Below, piece by piece: positions 1 to 9,888 of a stretch of 64,000 nucleotides of DNA; the stretch's first letter is position 1; every line of letters starts with the position of its first letter. Source of the stretch: Mariannaea sp. PMI_226 (lineage: Eukaryota; Ascomycota; Sordariomycetes; Hypocreales; Nectriaceae); the NCBI GenBank assembly GCA_024336345.1, contig JANFOG010000002.1, positions 310,001 to 374,000 of the forward strand, read 5' to 3'. A model generated the notes under the pieces. It saw only the letters and a list, made by a program, of their open reading frames with translations, was not told where the DNA came from and did not search any database. A program made the translations under genes and the position numbers.

Positions 1-129
1 GCATTTGGGCTGTATCCCCCCCTGGCTGAGTTGCGTTCTGAAGATGTGCCTCAGAAGTGGACGTATTGCTGGCGGTATGAACGGCCCGGTTTTGCTCACG
101 CGTTCGACCTTCTCGATGCGTATGAATAG
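1..129 (+). CDS. 3' end of an unidentified protein-coding gene (5' partial)
   Basis: Frame 1 is open from the window edge to a TAG at 127-129 and encodes 42 residues ending in FDLLDAYE. The stretch is rich in aromatic and charged residues (KWTYCWRYERPGF) with normal codon use, so it reads as a genuine C-terminus rather than chance. The gene body lies left of the window. The family is not recognised. It converges on the nickel transporter gene, leaving about 230 bp between the two stops. Confidence 0.5.
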   Translation, partial: AFGLYPPLAELRSEDVPQKWTYCWRYERPGFAHAFDLLDAYE

Positions 130-361
130 TTGGTGACTGGCGGGGCGCATTTGGAAAAATAAAATAGGAACATCGCAGCGGCGATTTAAAATCTGCGATC
201 AGGGATGGAAGTGGCTCCGAGGAAACGAATGCCACCAGTCGGAATATGAATGGATTTGAAGGCTCGGGATTCAAGAAAGCTGGTGCTTTGATGGACGAAG
301 TGTACACTCAAATCGGTATGGATAGGCAGCGAATAGAGTAGTAATAGCAATGCTTTCCATT

Positions 362-1619
362 TCAAGCTTGAGTCCCCCTTGAGGCCTCATCGGTGGACTC
401 TGGAGACGCAGGACCTGAGCCAGTCTGCCGCCTCTCGTCAGTAGCAGCAGACATCAACGCCCCAGCTCGCCTGTCCATGCGCCTTCTCCAGGGTTTATAA
501 ATGATGATAGAGACTATACCGACCACTGCAAAGACACCACAGATACTGCCGCCGATGATATCAAAATGGTCACCAACGGCGGATACGCCATCCCAGAATC
601 GGCCTTGAGGGTCGGCCACATTTTGGATGAGAGACAACACCTGGATGATGCCGATGAAGGCGGCGACAAAAACGGTTATGGCGGTGAGAACGATAGAATA
701 GTATAGTATAGCCACGGTATCTCGGGAAAAGGCCTTGGATGTGTAGAGAGCCATCATCAATGCGCCGTCGGTAGTGTCAAGTAGACACATTCCAGCTTTA
801 TTAGCAGTTAGATTCCCGTTAATCCAGAGAAATAATAATACCAAGAGTAGACTCACCGGTGAAAAGGACAGGAAAAATGAGAATCAACCAGATGCTTGTG
901 CCCTGAACAGCTTGGATGCTGGCAATTCCGAGAATGGCAATCTCGGAACTGGTATCAAAACCTAGACCAAACACGACACCAAGGGGATACATTTTCCAGG
1001 GCTTGTCAATGACTCGGAATAGGCGCTTGAAGATTCGGGTCAAGAAACCAGCACCTTCGAGGGCGAAGTGATCCTGAGCAGTTGGGTCCTCACCCTCCAG
1101 CTGCTGGGAGTGCTGTTCAGCCAGGACCTGCTTGAGGCGCTGGACGAGCTTGTACAACACCCAGGTGTTGCCTGCGCAAAGGATGATGAGAAATGCAGCA
1201 CTGACGCTCGTGCCGATGATGTTACCCACCCTAGAGAAGTTGTCAAAACGATCTCGCAGAGCACCGCTTGTGGCGGCAACGACGATACAGGTGATGATGA
1301 CAATGGTGCTGTGGCCCAGTGAGAAGAAGGTCCCCACAGTCGCCGGCCTCTGGCCCGAGGCGATGAGACGCCGGGTCATCAGGTCGATGGCGGAGATGTG
1401 ATCTGCATCAAGAGCATGGCGCAAGCCAAGCGTATAAGACAGGGCTGCTGGCGATATGAGCGCAGGGTGGAAGTGCAGCACGACAGCGACGGCGCACCAT
1501 ACAAGGACATTGACGAAGATGAGAATGGCGATGGTGACGAGGCTGTTGGTGGGTACGCCATGGAGGAACTTGGGCTTTGGTAAAGCTGACAGCCTGGAGA
1601 GATTAATGAAACCCGCCAT
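362..1619 (-). CDS. Nickel/cobalt transporter, NiCoT family
   Basis: Model complement(join(362..795,857..1619)), 398 aa, one 61-nt intron. The protein is a multi-pass membrane permease for Ni2+/Co2+. The family signature HX4DH is visible as RHALDADHISAID, with His68, Asp73 and His74, in the second membrane segment; a second signature LGFDTSSEIAIL lies near residue 225. The splice joins ..FPVLFTA to GMCLLDTTDGALMM, which restores the conserved GM(C/S)LxDTxDG segment of NiCoTs. In fungi these carriers supply nickel, mainly for urease; that role is inferred. The ATG at 1619 follows a basic stretch-free leader and is the first in frame. The length matches other fungal members. Confidence 0.93.
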
Positions 1620-2455
1620 GGTAAGCGTTTTGCCTGATCTCCGGTGACACAGTCGAGACGATAGGTGATGGTGATGTTGTTATGGTGTTGACCACCTTCA
1701 AACCGTCCAACCAGCTGGCTACCTTTGGAGATGATGCGGTTGCCAGTCTTCGACCAAGTCTTCAAGCTTGCCCTTCAAAAGAACAAACTAAACGATGAAC
1801 TATGAGTGCAAGATGAGAAAGATTTCACCATGCCTGACAAAAAAGACACAAAATCATTCAGTCCCCGCCGGAAGAAATCTACCTCAGTGCCTCCACTTCC
1901 TGAAGCCATTCCTGCATGTGAGCAGTGAAATCACAGCAGCATAGCTAATAGGGCGTATTTGACCCGCTAGCTTTCGACCCCCCAGTGAGTGATTCATCAA
2001 GCAGCGAATGATAAGAAAGAATATGTAACCCGCAGTCACTTCTAGTATTGGTGGGCTCTTTTTTTTTTCTTTGGTCTCGTCTGGCCGCCGGCCGCCGGCG
2101 CGCGGAGAGGGAGGTTTATTAGTAGCGGCGGGGTAACTTAATAATTAGGCGACGGAGATTTCTTATCGATCGTGGTCATGGATCTTACAAGGCGAGAAGA
2201 TGGGACGGATTGCAGGGACATAGATACACGAGCCGACTTGCTATTCGGAAACAAGAAAAAAATAAGGTTAACTTAGATCCCGTGAGAATGAAGGATGAGG
2301 ATAGAAGTTGGAAAATAATAGGTAAAATAAATAAATGACGACTCATCTAGCAAACAATAATAATGTAGCTTCCCTAGCCCAGCTAATGTAATTTGTTGAC
2401 TCTTGCGGAAAATTATTTCCCATCTTCCAGCCTATTCTCGTCGATGTGAGCTTGC
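1620..2455. other. Intergenic, upstream of the nickel transporter
   Basis: No coding region seen. It holds a T10-rich tract near 2058, a short GC-rich block of CCGGC repeats at 2083-2102, and AT-rich sequence. It probably contains the promoter of the transporter and the terminator of the Dabb gene, both on the minus strand. Confidence 0.6.
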
Positions 2456-2969
2456 TTACTTATTATTATTTGCAGCCGCCGGCAAGAAATTCACCATGCA
2501 CTCATCCTCAGCATCCACCTCGAAATCGTATCTCGTAACATCTTCTGCAAATGGCCAAAGATATTGACTTGTTACCCTGCATTTTTTTTAATGTTAGTCA
2601 CGTATACCCATATATTCTTATTCGTACATTCTCCCACGGTGGGAATCACCTATGATGCTCGCTGCTAGCCTGGTACTCTGCGAGTGCAGCTGCGTCCTGG
2701 TGGAAGCTCAAAAGGGCCACCTGGAAACCTTTGCTTCGAGCGATTGGGTCGGTGATGGATGGCCCGCCCACGATTAGTCGTTGGTCTTTGACGCAAGACA
2801 AAGCTTTGAGCGTCTTGAGTTCTTTAATAAACGTTTCCCTGTGTGAGTCGGGAACGTTTTGCTTGAACTTGAATAAAACTGGTCAATGTATAGGTTAGCG
2901 ATGTTCGCCGGTGGCTGGCAACAGCTGTCGCTGTAGGGTATATCACCAACCAATGTGTACGACAGTCAT
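2456..2969 (-). CDS. Stress-responsive alpha/beta-barrel (Dabb) domain protein
   Basis: Model complement(join(2456..2576,2650..2878,2951..2969)), 122 aa, introns of 73 and 72 nt. It is easy to miss because no exon makes a long ORF. Exon 1 encodes MTVVHI, and splicing gives MTVVHIVLFKFKQNVPDSHR, the first beta strand of Dabb proteins. Then come an EFIKELKTLKAL-like helix, VGGPSITDPIARSKGFQVALLSFHQ, AEYQASSEHHR and, after the second junction, VTSQYLWPFAEDVTRYDFEV. All three junctions keep frame. The domain forms dimeric ferredoxin-like barrels found in stress proteins and in some polyketide cyclases, so the function is not fixed by family. The first donor GTTGGT is non-consensus but is the only one giving the expected VLFKF strand. 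Confidence 0.85.
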
Positions 2970-3456
2970 TGTGAAGAGCAAGTCACCGAAGTGTTTTGTG
3001 TATACTTTCTTTGATCTCCAATTCTCATAGTCAATAGGTAGGTAGTCACTTTTATTTGCAAAATTGTCAATGTCGGGCTGTGAGTACGGTATAGAGGAGG
3101 AGCACGGGAAAACGCCGTTAGCTAGTAACTCATAAGCTCCAGTTACTTGTCGGATATTTTCCGTTTTGTAGTCAATGAGCGGACAAAATATCCACACAGC
3201 TAATCTCTACTGGGTTTCGTCTCTTAGTATTACCCTAAGCCATGAGAGAGTTGTATCAAAGTAATTTGACGAGAAAGATAGAAAGATGACGAGGGACTAT
3301 CTCAGGAGAAGCGAAGGACTCGTGTCTCTTCCCGTCACCATCCGGAATAACCACAGTGTAAATACAGACTACATACCCCACAAACGGGATAGTAACAACA
3401 GCGTACATGTAGAAGACAACTTGAAGCATTATTGTATAGTAGTTAAATTATTGATA
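2970..3456. other. Intergenic between Dabb and LDH2-type genes
   Basis: An open frame on the minus strand extends upstream of the Dabb start codon but shows no family features. No other gene is seen. It should hold the Dabb promoter and the terminator of the LDH2-type gene. Confidence 0.5.
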
Positions 3457-4539
3457 TTAACACGAAGATTTATCAATTCTCATCGGCTCGGCCGATACCC
3501 TGGCTGCCTCCTCATTCAATGCATCAATTTCGGCTTGCACAAGCGGAATGCCAGTCTTTTCCCGTTCAGCCTGCGCCAGCTGCTCCAGTTCGCCAGGGAA
3601 GTAAATGCGTTCCACACCAGCAGCCTTTTCGGACCCAACAACTCTGTCGTAGAGGTACTGAATGCGATCTCGGAACTCGTCTAGACTCATGAAGAGATCC
3701 GGCTTGATTGCGACGAGGAAGTGACCAACGTCGGCAGGACGAGATGGATCGTAAGGGTTCGTGACATGCCCAGCAAATGCAGAACCTGAAAGCACGCCGG
3801 AGAAAACATCCATCATGATAGACAAAGCTGAGCCCTTGGGACCTCCCATGGGAAGCATGACGCCTTCGAGAGCAGCTGCGGGGTCATCTGTTTGCTGTCC
3901 ATCCTTGTCGAGAGCCCAGTCCAGAGGAATCTTTTCACCACGTCGCTTCGCCTTGTAGATTTTGCCCCGCGCTGCCACGGAAGGTGCCATGTCAAGGATG
4001 AAGTCGGAGCCTGATTTGCCTGGTGCGCCACATGCGATGGGAGAGACTCCCATGAGCTTGCTGCGGCCGCCCCAGGCTGGCAGTGCAGGGCTTGAATTGG
4101 TGAAAACTAGCGACATCATGTCTGCGTCCAGAGCCTGCTGGACCAGCCATGCGCTCATGCCGAAGTGGTTTGAGTGCTTGACACTTGCCATGCCGATGCC
4201 GTAAACTTTTGCTGACTCAATTGCAGCCGCCATGCCTCGGTGCGCAGCCACGAAGCCGAAGCCGTTCTGGCCGTCAACCTGAGCAACAACAGGCGTGACT
4301 TGATTCACCGTTGGATCGGCACCAGCGTTGAGAACTCCTTGGCGGATGCGCTCCATATACGAAGGGATGCGGTTCATTCCATGAGTGTCCACGCCGCGGA
4401 GGTCGGCGGCGATCAAGCAGCGAGCGACAATGGAGGCATTCTCAGCCGGGACGCCGTTGCCCTTGAGGATATCCTCCACGAGGCGCCGAGCTTCTGAAGC
4501 GGCGACAGGATGCTTTTTGGATTCAGCTGTGTCGGCCAT
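3457..4539 (-). CDS. LDH2/MDH2-family NAD(P)-dependent oxidoreductase
   Basis: Intronless, 360 aa, ATG at 4539. It belongs to the malate/L-lactate/ureidoglycolate/sulfolactate dehydrogenase family (LDH2), which is unrelated to Rossmann-fold LDHs and reduces or oxidises small 2-hydroxy acids at C2. Diagnostic blocks are RGVDTHGMNRIP near residue 50, the VKHSNHFGMSAWLV segment near 122 that carries the family's catalytic His, SPIACGAPGK near 165, and PMGGPKGSALSIMMDVFSGVLSG near 230, typical of the cofactor-binding region. Length is normal. It is divergent from the Zn2Cys6 regulator with 389 bp between start codons. The substrate cannot be read from sequence; together with the dehydratase and SDR nearby a keto-acid or sugar-acid substrate is plausible. 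Confidence 0.92.
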   Translation of the reverse strand: MADTAESKKHPVAASEARRLVEDILKGNGVPAENASIVARCLIAADLRGVDTHGMNRIPSYMERIRQGVLNAGADPTVNQVTPVVAQVDGQNGFGFVAAHRGMAAAIESAKVYGIGMASVKHSNHFGMSAWLVQQALDADMMSLVFTNSSPALPAWGGRSKLMGVSPIACGAPGKSGSDFILDMAPSVAARGKIYKAKRRGEKIPLDWALDKDGQQTDDPAAALEGVMLPMGGPKGSALSIMMDVFSGVLSGSAFAGHVTNPYDPSRPADVGHFLVAIKPDLFMSLDEFRDRIQYLYDRVVGSEKAAGVERIYFPGELEQLAQAEREKTGIPLVQAEIDALNEEAARVSAEPMRIDKSSC

Positions 4540-4802
4540 GGTTGTCTGAAGGCAAACAAAGATATGTTGTCGTCAATTGAAGAGAAAGTCAAACTTTTTG
4601 AAAGGAGAGATGGAATGATCCAGAGAGAACATGGACCTATTATTTTGCTTTAAATCATCGGTTCTTCAAGCTTTTGATCTTTTACCTCCTTTACTTACAC
4701 CTGTAGGAGACGTTATTCACACAGAAACCCACACATAGGTCGAGGTCGTGGTGGGCTGCGTCATAACGGCACGGGGATTCTCCGACCCGAAAAACGGCAT
4801 CT

Positions 4803-4819
4803 CTCCGTAAGCTTCGGAG
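4803..4819. promoter_or_regulatory. Everted CCG/CGG dyad in divergent promoter
   Basis: CTCCG at 4803-4807 and CGGAG at 4815-4819 form a perfect 5-bp inverted repeat around a 7-base spacer (CCG-N7-CGG). Everted CCG/CGG triplets are a classic Zn2Cys6 binding arrangement. It sits midway between the LDH2-type gene and the Zn2Cys6 regulator gene, so it could serve autoregulation or joint control. Binding is inferred. Confidence 0.4.
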
Positions 4820-4928
4820 AACCACCACCCGATCATTCGCAGCACACAATTGTGTAATAGTTGACCATCGTATCCACGCAGGCCTCCACAGGGTGCGTAT
4901 CAGGGCCCTAAGGCAGAAATACGCAAGT

Positions 4929-7352
4929 ATGCCCAGCAATGAAGGTGAGGGAACTCCCCGTGGAGCAGGCCGAGCGAGGCGCACCCAGTCTCGTGGGGCC
5001 CAACAGACACGCAGGAACCCAAGACTACGGCTCGCCTGTCTCCGCTGTCAACGTCGGAAAATCAAGGTATGTCTCCCTGGTACAACTTCTTTTACTTGAG
5101 TCAATTGCCTTGTGAATAATAGTTGCTAATTAAAAAAAAATCTTAGTGTGACGGAGATCTTCCGACATGTAAGAACTGCCATAATGCTGGCGTCACTTGC
5201 GCGGATGGTGAGAGCGCCCGTCTCCGAGACCTCCCTAGAGCGTATGTTTCATTGGCTGCCTGTATTGTAACACTATTCTGTGATTGTTTAAATAACCGTT
5301 CTTATAGCTATATTGAAAACCTGAAACGTCGGATAACCTGGCTAGAGTCCATTGTACGCACGAGATGCCCGGATGTTGACTTATCCCTGGATATATCCCC
5401 TGGAGACTTGGATCAAGATCTGTTCGACGAAACTGTAGATACCACCATAAACCTCGCTGAATCTCCATCCTTAGTCGCCATTAATCGCGAATCTCCCCCT
5501 GGAATTAACGGTTCATTGTCGGAGACTCCGCAGCAGCCTGTTAGATCGGGCCCAGGACCATTATCTGGAGATGCTGGAGCGCTAACTCACGAGATCGGTC
5601 TGGTATCCCTTGTGTCGAATCAAGATGCAAGATATATCGGTCCGTCTAGTGGCTACTTTTTGGCTCGCGTCATGCTCGATTCTTCAAGGCTGGATGACGC
5701 GGTAGGAAGGCCGAGACCAAATCATAATGCTCCTTTCCCTACGCAGCTTGTCGAGGCCGTACAAGCACCTCTTCCACTGCCGCCTCGAGATATGGCAAAC
5801 CAGCTATGCAGTGCTTATTTTGACGTGATACACTTACAGTATCCTATTTTACACGAGCCGACATTCTTCAAGATGCTAGAACAAGCATATTCTCAGGAGG
5901 AGATGGATCCAGTGGTGGGATTCCAGGTGTTCATGGTCCTGGCCCTGGGTGCCACGGCTCTGTCAGCACGACTCAGCGCGCGCATTCCGGGAGAGCCATA
6001 TTGCTTATCAGCACTGAAATACTATACCTCTCTTAACCTGGAAAACTCGATACAAGGCGTTCAATGCTTACTCTTGTTGCTTCTCTTCACCATCCACAAT
6101 CCCTACGTTCGCCTCAACGTTTGGTATTTGAACTACCATTGCCTTGCCGCACTCCTGGACCTCGGCTTACAGCGAGACATCAACATCCGGTCAGGCATCT
6201 CTCTACTTGAACAGGAGATGAGGACTAGGATCTTTTGGGTCATTTTTACGTTTGATCGGATCATTGCTACTATGATGGGCCGGCCTATTGGGCTGCGAGA
6301 TGAAGCCTGTGAGCTTCGGGTGAGCCCACCCCCTTGATCAACCATAAAGTGAAACGTTGGAGAGCCACGCTAATATATACATATAGATGCCTCAGGGTCT
6401 CAGTGACGATGAATTATTGATACCTGGGACATCTCAGCTCGGTTCACAAACTGGTTCGAAGCAAATGCAATTCGCCATGCATCTATTCCGGGCATCTAAG
6501 CTTAATTCGGAGATCAAATATGTCGCGAATAGTATCAACAGAAGTGCTCCGAGCTACGCATACCCACCGATCAGAGATATTAATAGCTGGCAAGCTGACA
6601 TGCTCAGGCAGTTGGATGACTGGGCAGACCAAATTCCCGTATCTGTGAACGATGCGTACCTCCGAACCACGTGCCAGATACGATACCATGGGCTAAGGAT
6701 GCTGCTTCTCCGTCCCAGCCCTGCAATACCTAAACCTTCTTCGGAGGCTCTTAGTCAGTGCCACCGAAGTGCTTGTGAGACTCTTCGCTTGTTCGACTAT
6801 TTGTATAGTGCAGATTTGCTTGTGCACAGTTGGTTGACTTTTCATTCACTGGTACTGAGCACCATAACCATGCTTTTCTGCATCAAAGTCGTGCCAGAAA
6901 TTGCACGCAAAACTGATATCAATGTACTTATGGGCTACCTCAGCGGCTCCTTGAGTGTCCTCAGTGCTACCGGGGAACACTGGTCGGGAGCGAAGAGGAG
7001 TCGCAACATTTTGGAAAAACTGGGGAGATCAACGATCCTCTGGCTCCGCCAGCTCTCAAGTAACGATTCTCGCCAGAATGCGCAATCAGCTGTTGACACT
7101 ACGACACACAATCGTACGCAAACCCCTCTGGCCTCCAACGTTGCAATGGCATCAACGCTGGGGGCCGACCCGGAGGCAAGTAGACTGAGCTCAGAGGGAA
7201 ACGCGGGGGGGTTTATGCAGAGTTTAGGTGAAGAGTTTCTAGCTCACGATTCCTTTGCGGACTATTTTGAATCTAGTGAGTATTTCGACGTTGATGCTTT
7301 AGTCCGCGATTTGTTTCAGGACTTCATCCCTATCTACCCAAGTTTTACATGA
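4929..7352 (+). CDS. Zn2Cys6 transcription factor with fungal-specific TF domain
   Basis: Model join(4929..5066,5147..5241,5308..6319,6387..7352), 736 aa, introns 80, 66 and 67 nt. The cluster spans the first intron: Cys37, Cys40, Cys47, Cys54, Cys57, Cys64, exactly C-x2-C-x6-C-x6-C-x2-C-x6-C, preceded by an Arg-rich stretch. A short linker/dimerisation helix (AYIENLKRRITWLES) follows. The middle homology region starts near residue 240 with LCSAYFDVIHLQYPILHEPTFF, typical of PF04082. The open frame extends upstream to a GTG at 4893 without an ATG, so 4929 is chosen. The gene is divergent from the LDH2-type gene; local regulation of catabolic neighbours is an inference. Confidence 0.93.
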
Positions 7353-9888
7353 GATATTCCACCCAAGGCAAGGGAAAAGAAGAACTGAAAGGAAAAAAAA
7401 AAGAACTAGCGGCGGGATGAGCACAGAACAGCTCATTTATTATTAACTACTACAATGCTCTCAAGGGAGAAGGTCACTATAGCTAGTATCTACGTGGAGG
7501 TGTATATGTCTTCTAGAGACAGGTCAAGACTTGGGGCGAATTCTTCTGCCTTGTGGACAGCCGAGCTAGCCAAGGAGAGCGAGAAAGTTGGCCAAAAATA
7601 CAACGTTACTCGCACATTCTGTGGATCTATCGAAATTTCAGCCTGGAAACGAGCAGATTTGGATACTAATAAGCGGCCTTTTTAAACCCTGGGCAGTCAT
7701 GGGCTCTCCCCGTTCCCTGTCCATCCGCATATCCCGGATATTGCTGTGCCGTTGGTTGCTGATCGAACAAGGTTTCCCCATAAAATTGCCATGCCAAACA
7801 ACAGGAATGAATTCTTCTTAGTTATGAGAAATTGCAAGAAAGTCATTGAAAAGCAGGATTGACTGTTTACCAAGGGAGAGAAACAGGACAAGGCCAAGCC
7901 AATTGGGAGTAGGTTTGTTGGTTGCTGTACCCTGCATAACAGTCTGCATGTACGAGACCTACCTAATTAAAAGCCGGACGAATTGGGAACAATGCTCTGA
8001 TGAACCTGGAAGCAAACTCTTCTCATCTGCAGTACGAGATACCTCAATTGCTCGTGTGTCAAGGCGATCATTCCCCTTAATCGTCGCTTTTGCCCGTCAC
8101 ATGCTGACGCTGGCACAAGCCAACAACGGTAATGATCAAGCATGACATGACTCTACTGTCCAGGCCCCTTGTCGAAGTTACGATGCCTTTGCTCGTAAGT
8201 TGGCTAGCAGGATTTTATGTACTGGGCTGTAAGAGGCAATCGTTGCATCTACCATCTACTTAATCAATCAAGGAACCCTGGCAACCAATGCCCAGGCATC
8301 CGTCGTCGTTCAGCTAGTCAACCAGTCAGCCAGTCAGTCAATCGGGCTCACGCCGACATTTCGATGGCTAATAACTAACCCCTCCTCTTCTGGCCCTGTG
8401 CCCCCTCCCCCTCTCTGCCCCCCTTGCTTCCCCCGCATTCTTGCACCTGAGTGCGGACCCTGTATCCTTGTCTTCTGTCCTTCGGTTGGTCGATTCCTTG
8501 TAATTAAGCCCACCATCATCAAAATCTAGCACGGCTCGTCGCGAGCCTCTTACCCCTGTCAAAGCTTCCCACCCTCCCCGTCACCACGTATTCGGAGTTA
8601 CTTCCCGACATGCGATCGGTGGTTTTCTCATGGCTTTGCCGTACCTGATGCTATTTCCGTGATTAGCCTGCGCCGAGGTTGAGGGAGTTTCTGGGGAAGA
8701 AAGGGCTGACATCTGATTGACTCCCCAATTGGCCAATACGCAGTAGAGCACCATAGGGTGGTTAGGGCTTAATCGTATTTTTACCCCAGAGTCAATTAAT
8801 TCTTGAAGAACGGACGGATGGCGCTCTGATCGCGGGGAAGCGCTTCCTCACCGACGATCCCTTCTTGACGAAGCCACAGTACTACATACATTAACTTACC
8901 GTACCCGGGAACCGTCAATCGCAGCTGCAAAGGAGGAGTCAATTGGAGCTTGGCGGAGGTTGATCGACTTTGTTACATAGTATGATGCAGATAATTGGGT
9001 AGATATGCATAATTCTAGGTGCCTGTGCATGCTCGTCTGCGTGCACCGTGCGTTTAGATGTGTGAGTGAGTGTGTGTGTATGTGTGTATGTGTGCAGACG
9101 TGTTCCAGAAAAGCGCGCCGCCGTCTTGCCCAGGCAAAGCCCTACGTACTGTCATAAAGGAAATGCCCGAGAAACAGGCTGACCTACCCAGTCTAGCAAT
9201 TATTCCAAAGTGGCACTGGTCATGTGTCATGCCACAATGTTGTTCTCTCTCTACATGCCTTTGTTCGGAAGTCGGTCCCATAGCGCAAGCAACTTATTCC
9301 AACTACGAAACCCCTGTTGCATTAATTGAGTATCCAACTCGGTCAAAGATAGTCCTTGTCAATTGAGTTGATGCTCAAAGAGGAAGCTCTCCGTCCCCCC
9401 AGGCCAATCAACAATCCACTCACCACACCCTCAGTGAGCCAGGGGAAAGATCCTTTGCATCCAAACATACCTCCTAGATACTCGTTCGGCCGCCCTGCAC
9501 ATTCCCAAAACAAGATAATCTTAAAGAATTGTCCAATGGCTACATGGTGTTTGCCAGTACGATGATCTCATAGTATTACGACGGGCTCTACCTGGCCGCA
9601 TATCACGAGCAGTTCCTGGCTCTCAATCATATGAAAGATTTCAAGGAATTGGCAGAAGACGCCGAGGTATCACGTATCTAACCCCATACCCCCCTTGCTA
9701 GACAAATTCTGGGGAGAATATATCATGATAGTCTATATAGAGCATGAAAGTCTGGGGAAACCTTGACGTTGTCCCAGCTCCCTTGCGCTCCTAGATCCTC
9801 TTGGCCTTTGTTCGTTTTCTGAATAAAGCCAATAAGAGCAGATTGAAAGCTCGAAAAGGCTTTGGAATTTACCTTCCAATCCGGAACT
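7353..9888. other. Long intergenic region before the CFEM gene
   Basis: About 2.5 kb without a supportable gene. It contains a C-rich tract near 8380-8450, short direct repeats of CAGTCAG near 8320-8340, and a (TG)n-like tract at 9060-9100. A short coding-like fragment at 9574-9675 (YDGLYLAAYHEQFLALNHMKDF) ends in TAA and follows a possible acceptor; it may be a gene relic, but no flanking exons were found. Confidence 0.45.
9061..9098. repeat. Imperfect (TG)n simple repeat
   Basis: A run of TGTG units interrupted by A (TGTGAGTGAGTG then TGTATGTG units). Simple low-complexity sequence with no sign of function. Confidence 0.7.

Noticed and set aside
2943..3197. 84-codon minus-strand ORF
   Set aside because: Only its end is real (exon 1 of the Dabb gene, MTVVHI). 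The upstream part has no codon bias and is probably leader.
5235..5468. Minus-strand ORF over the regulator's second intron and exon 3
   Set aside because: Shadow of the regulator exons; the plus-strand exon model carries the Zn2Cys6 motif across the introns.
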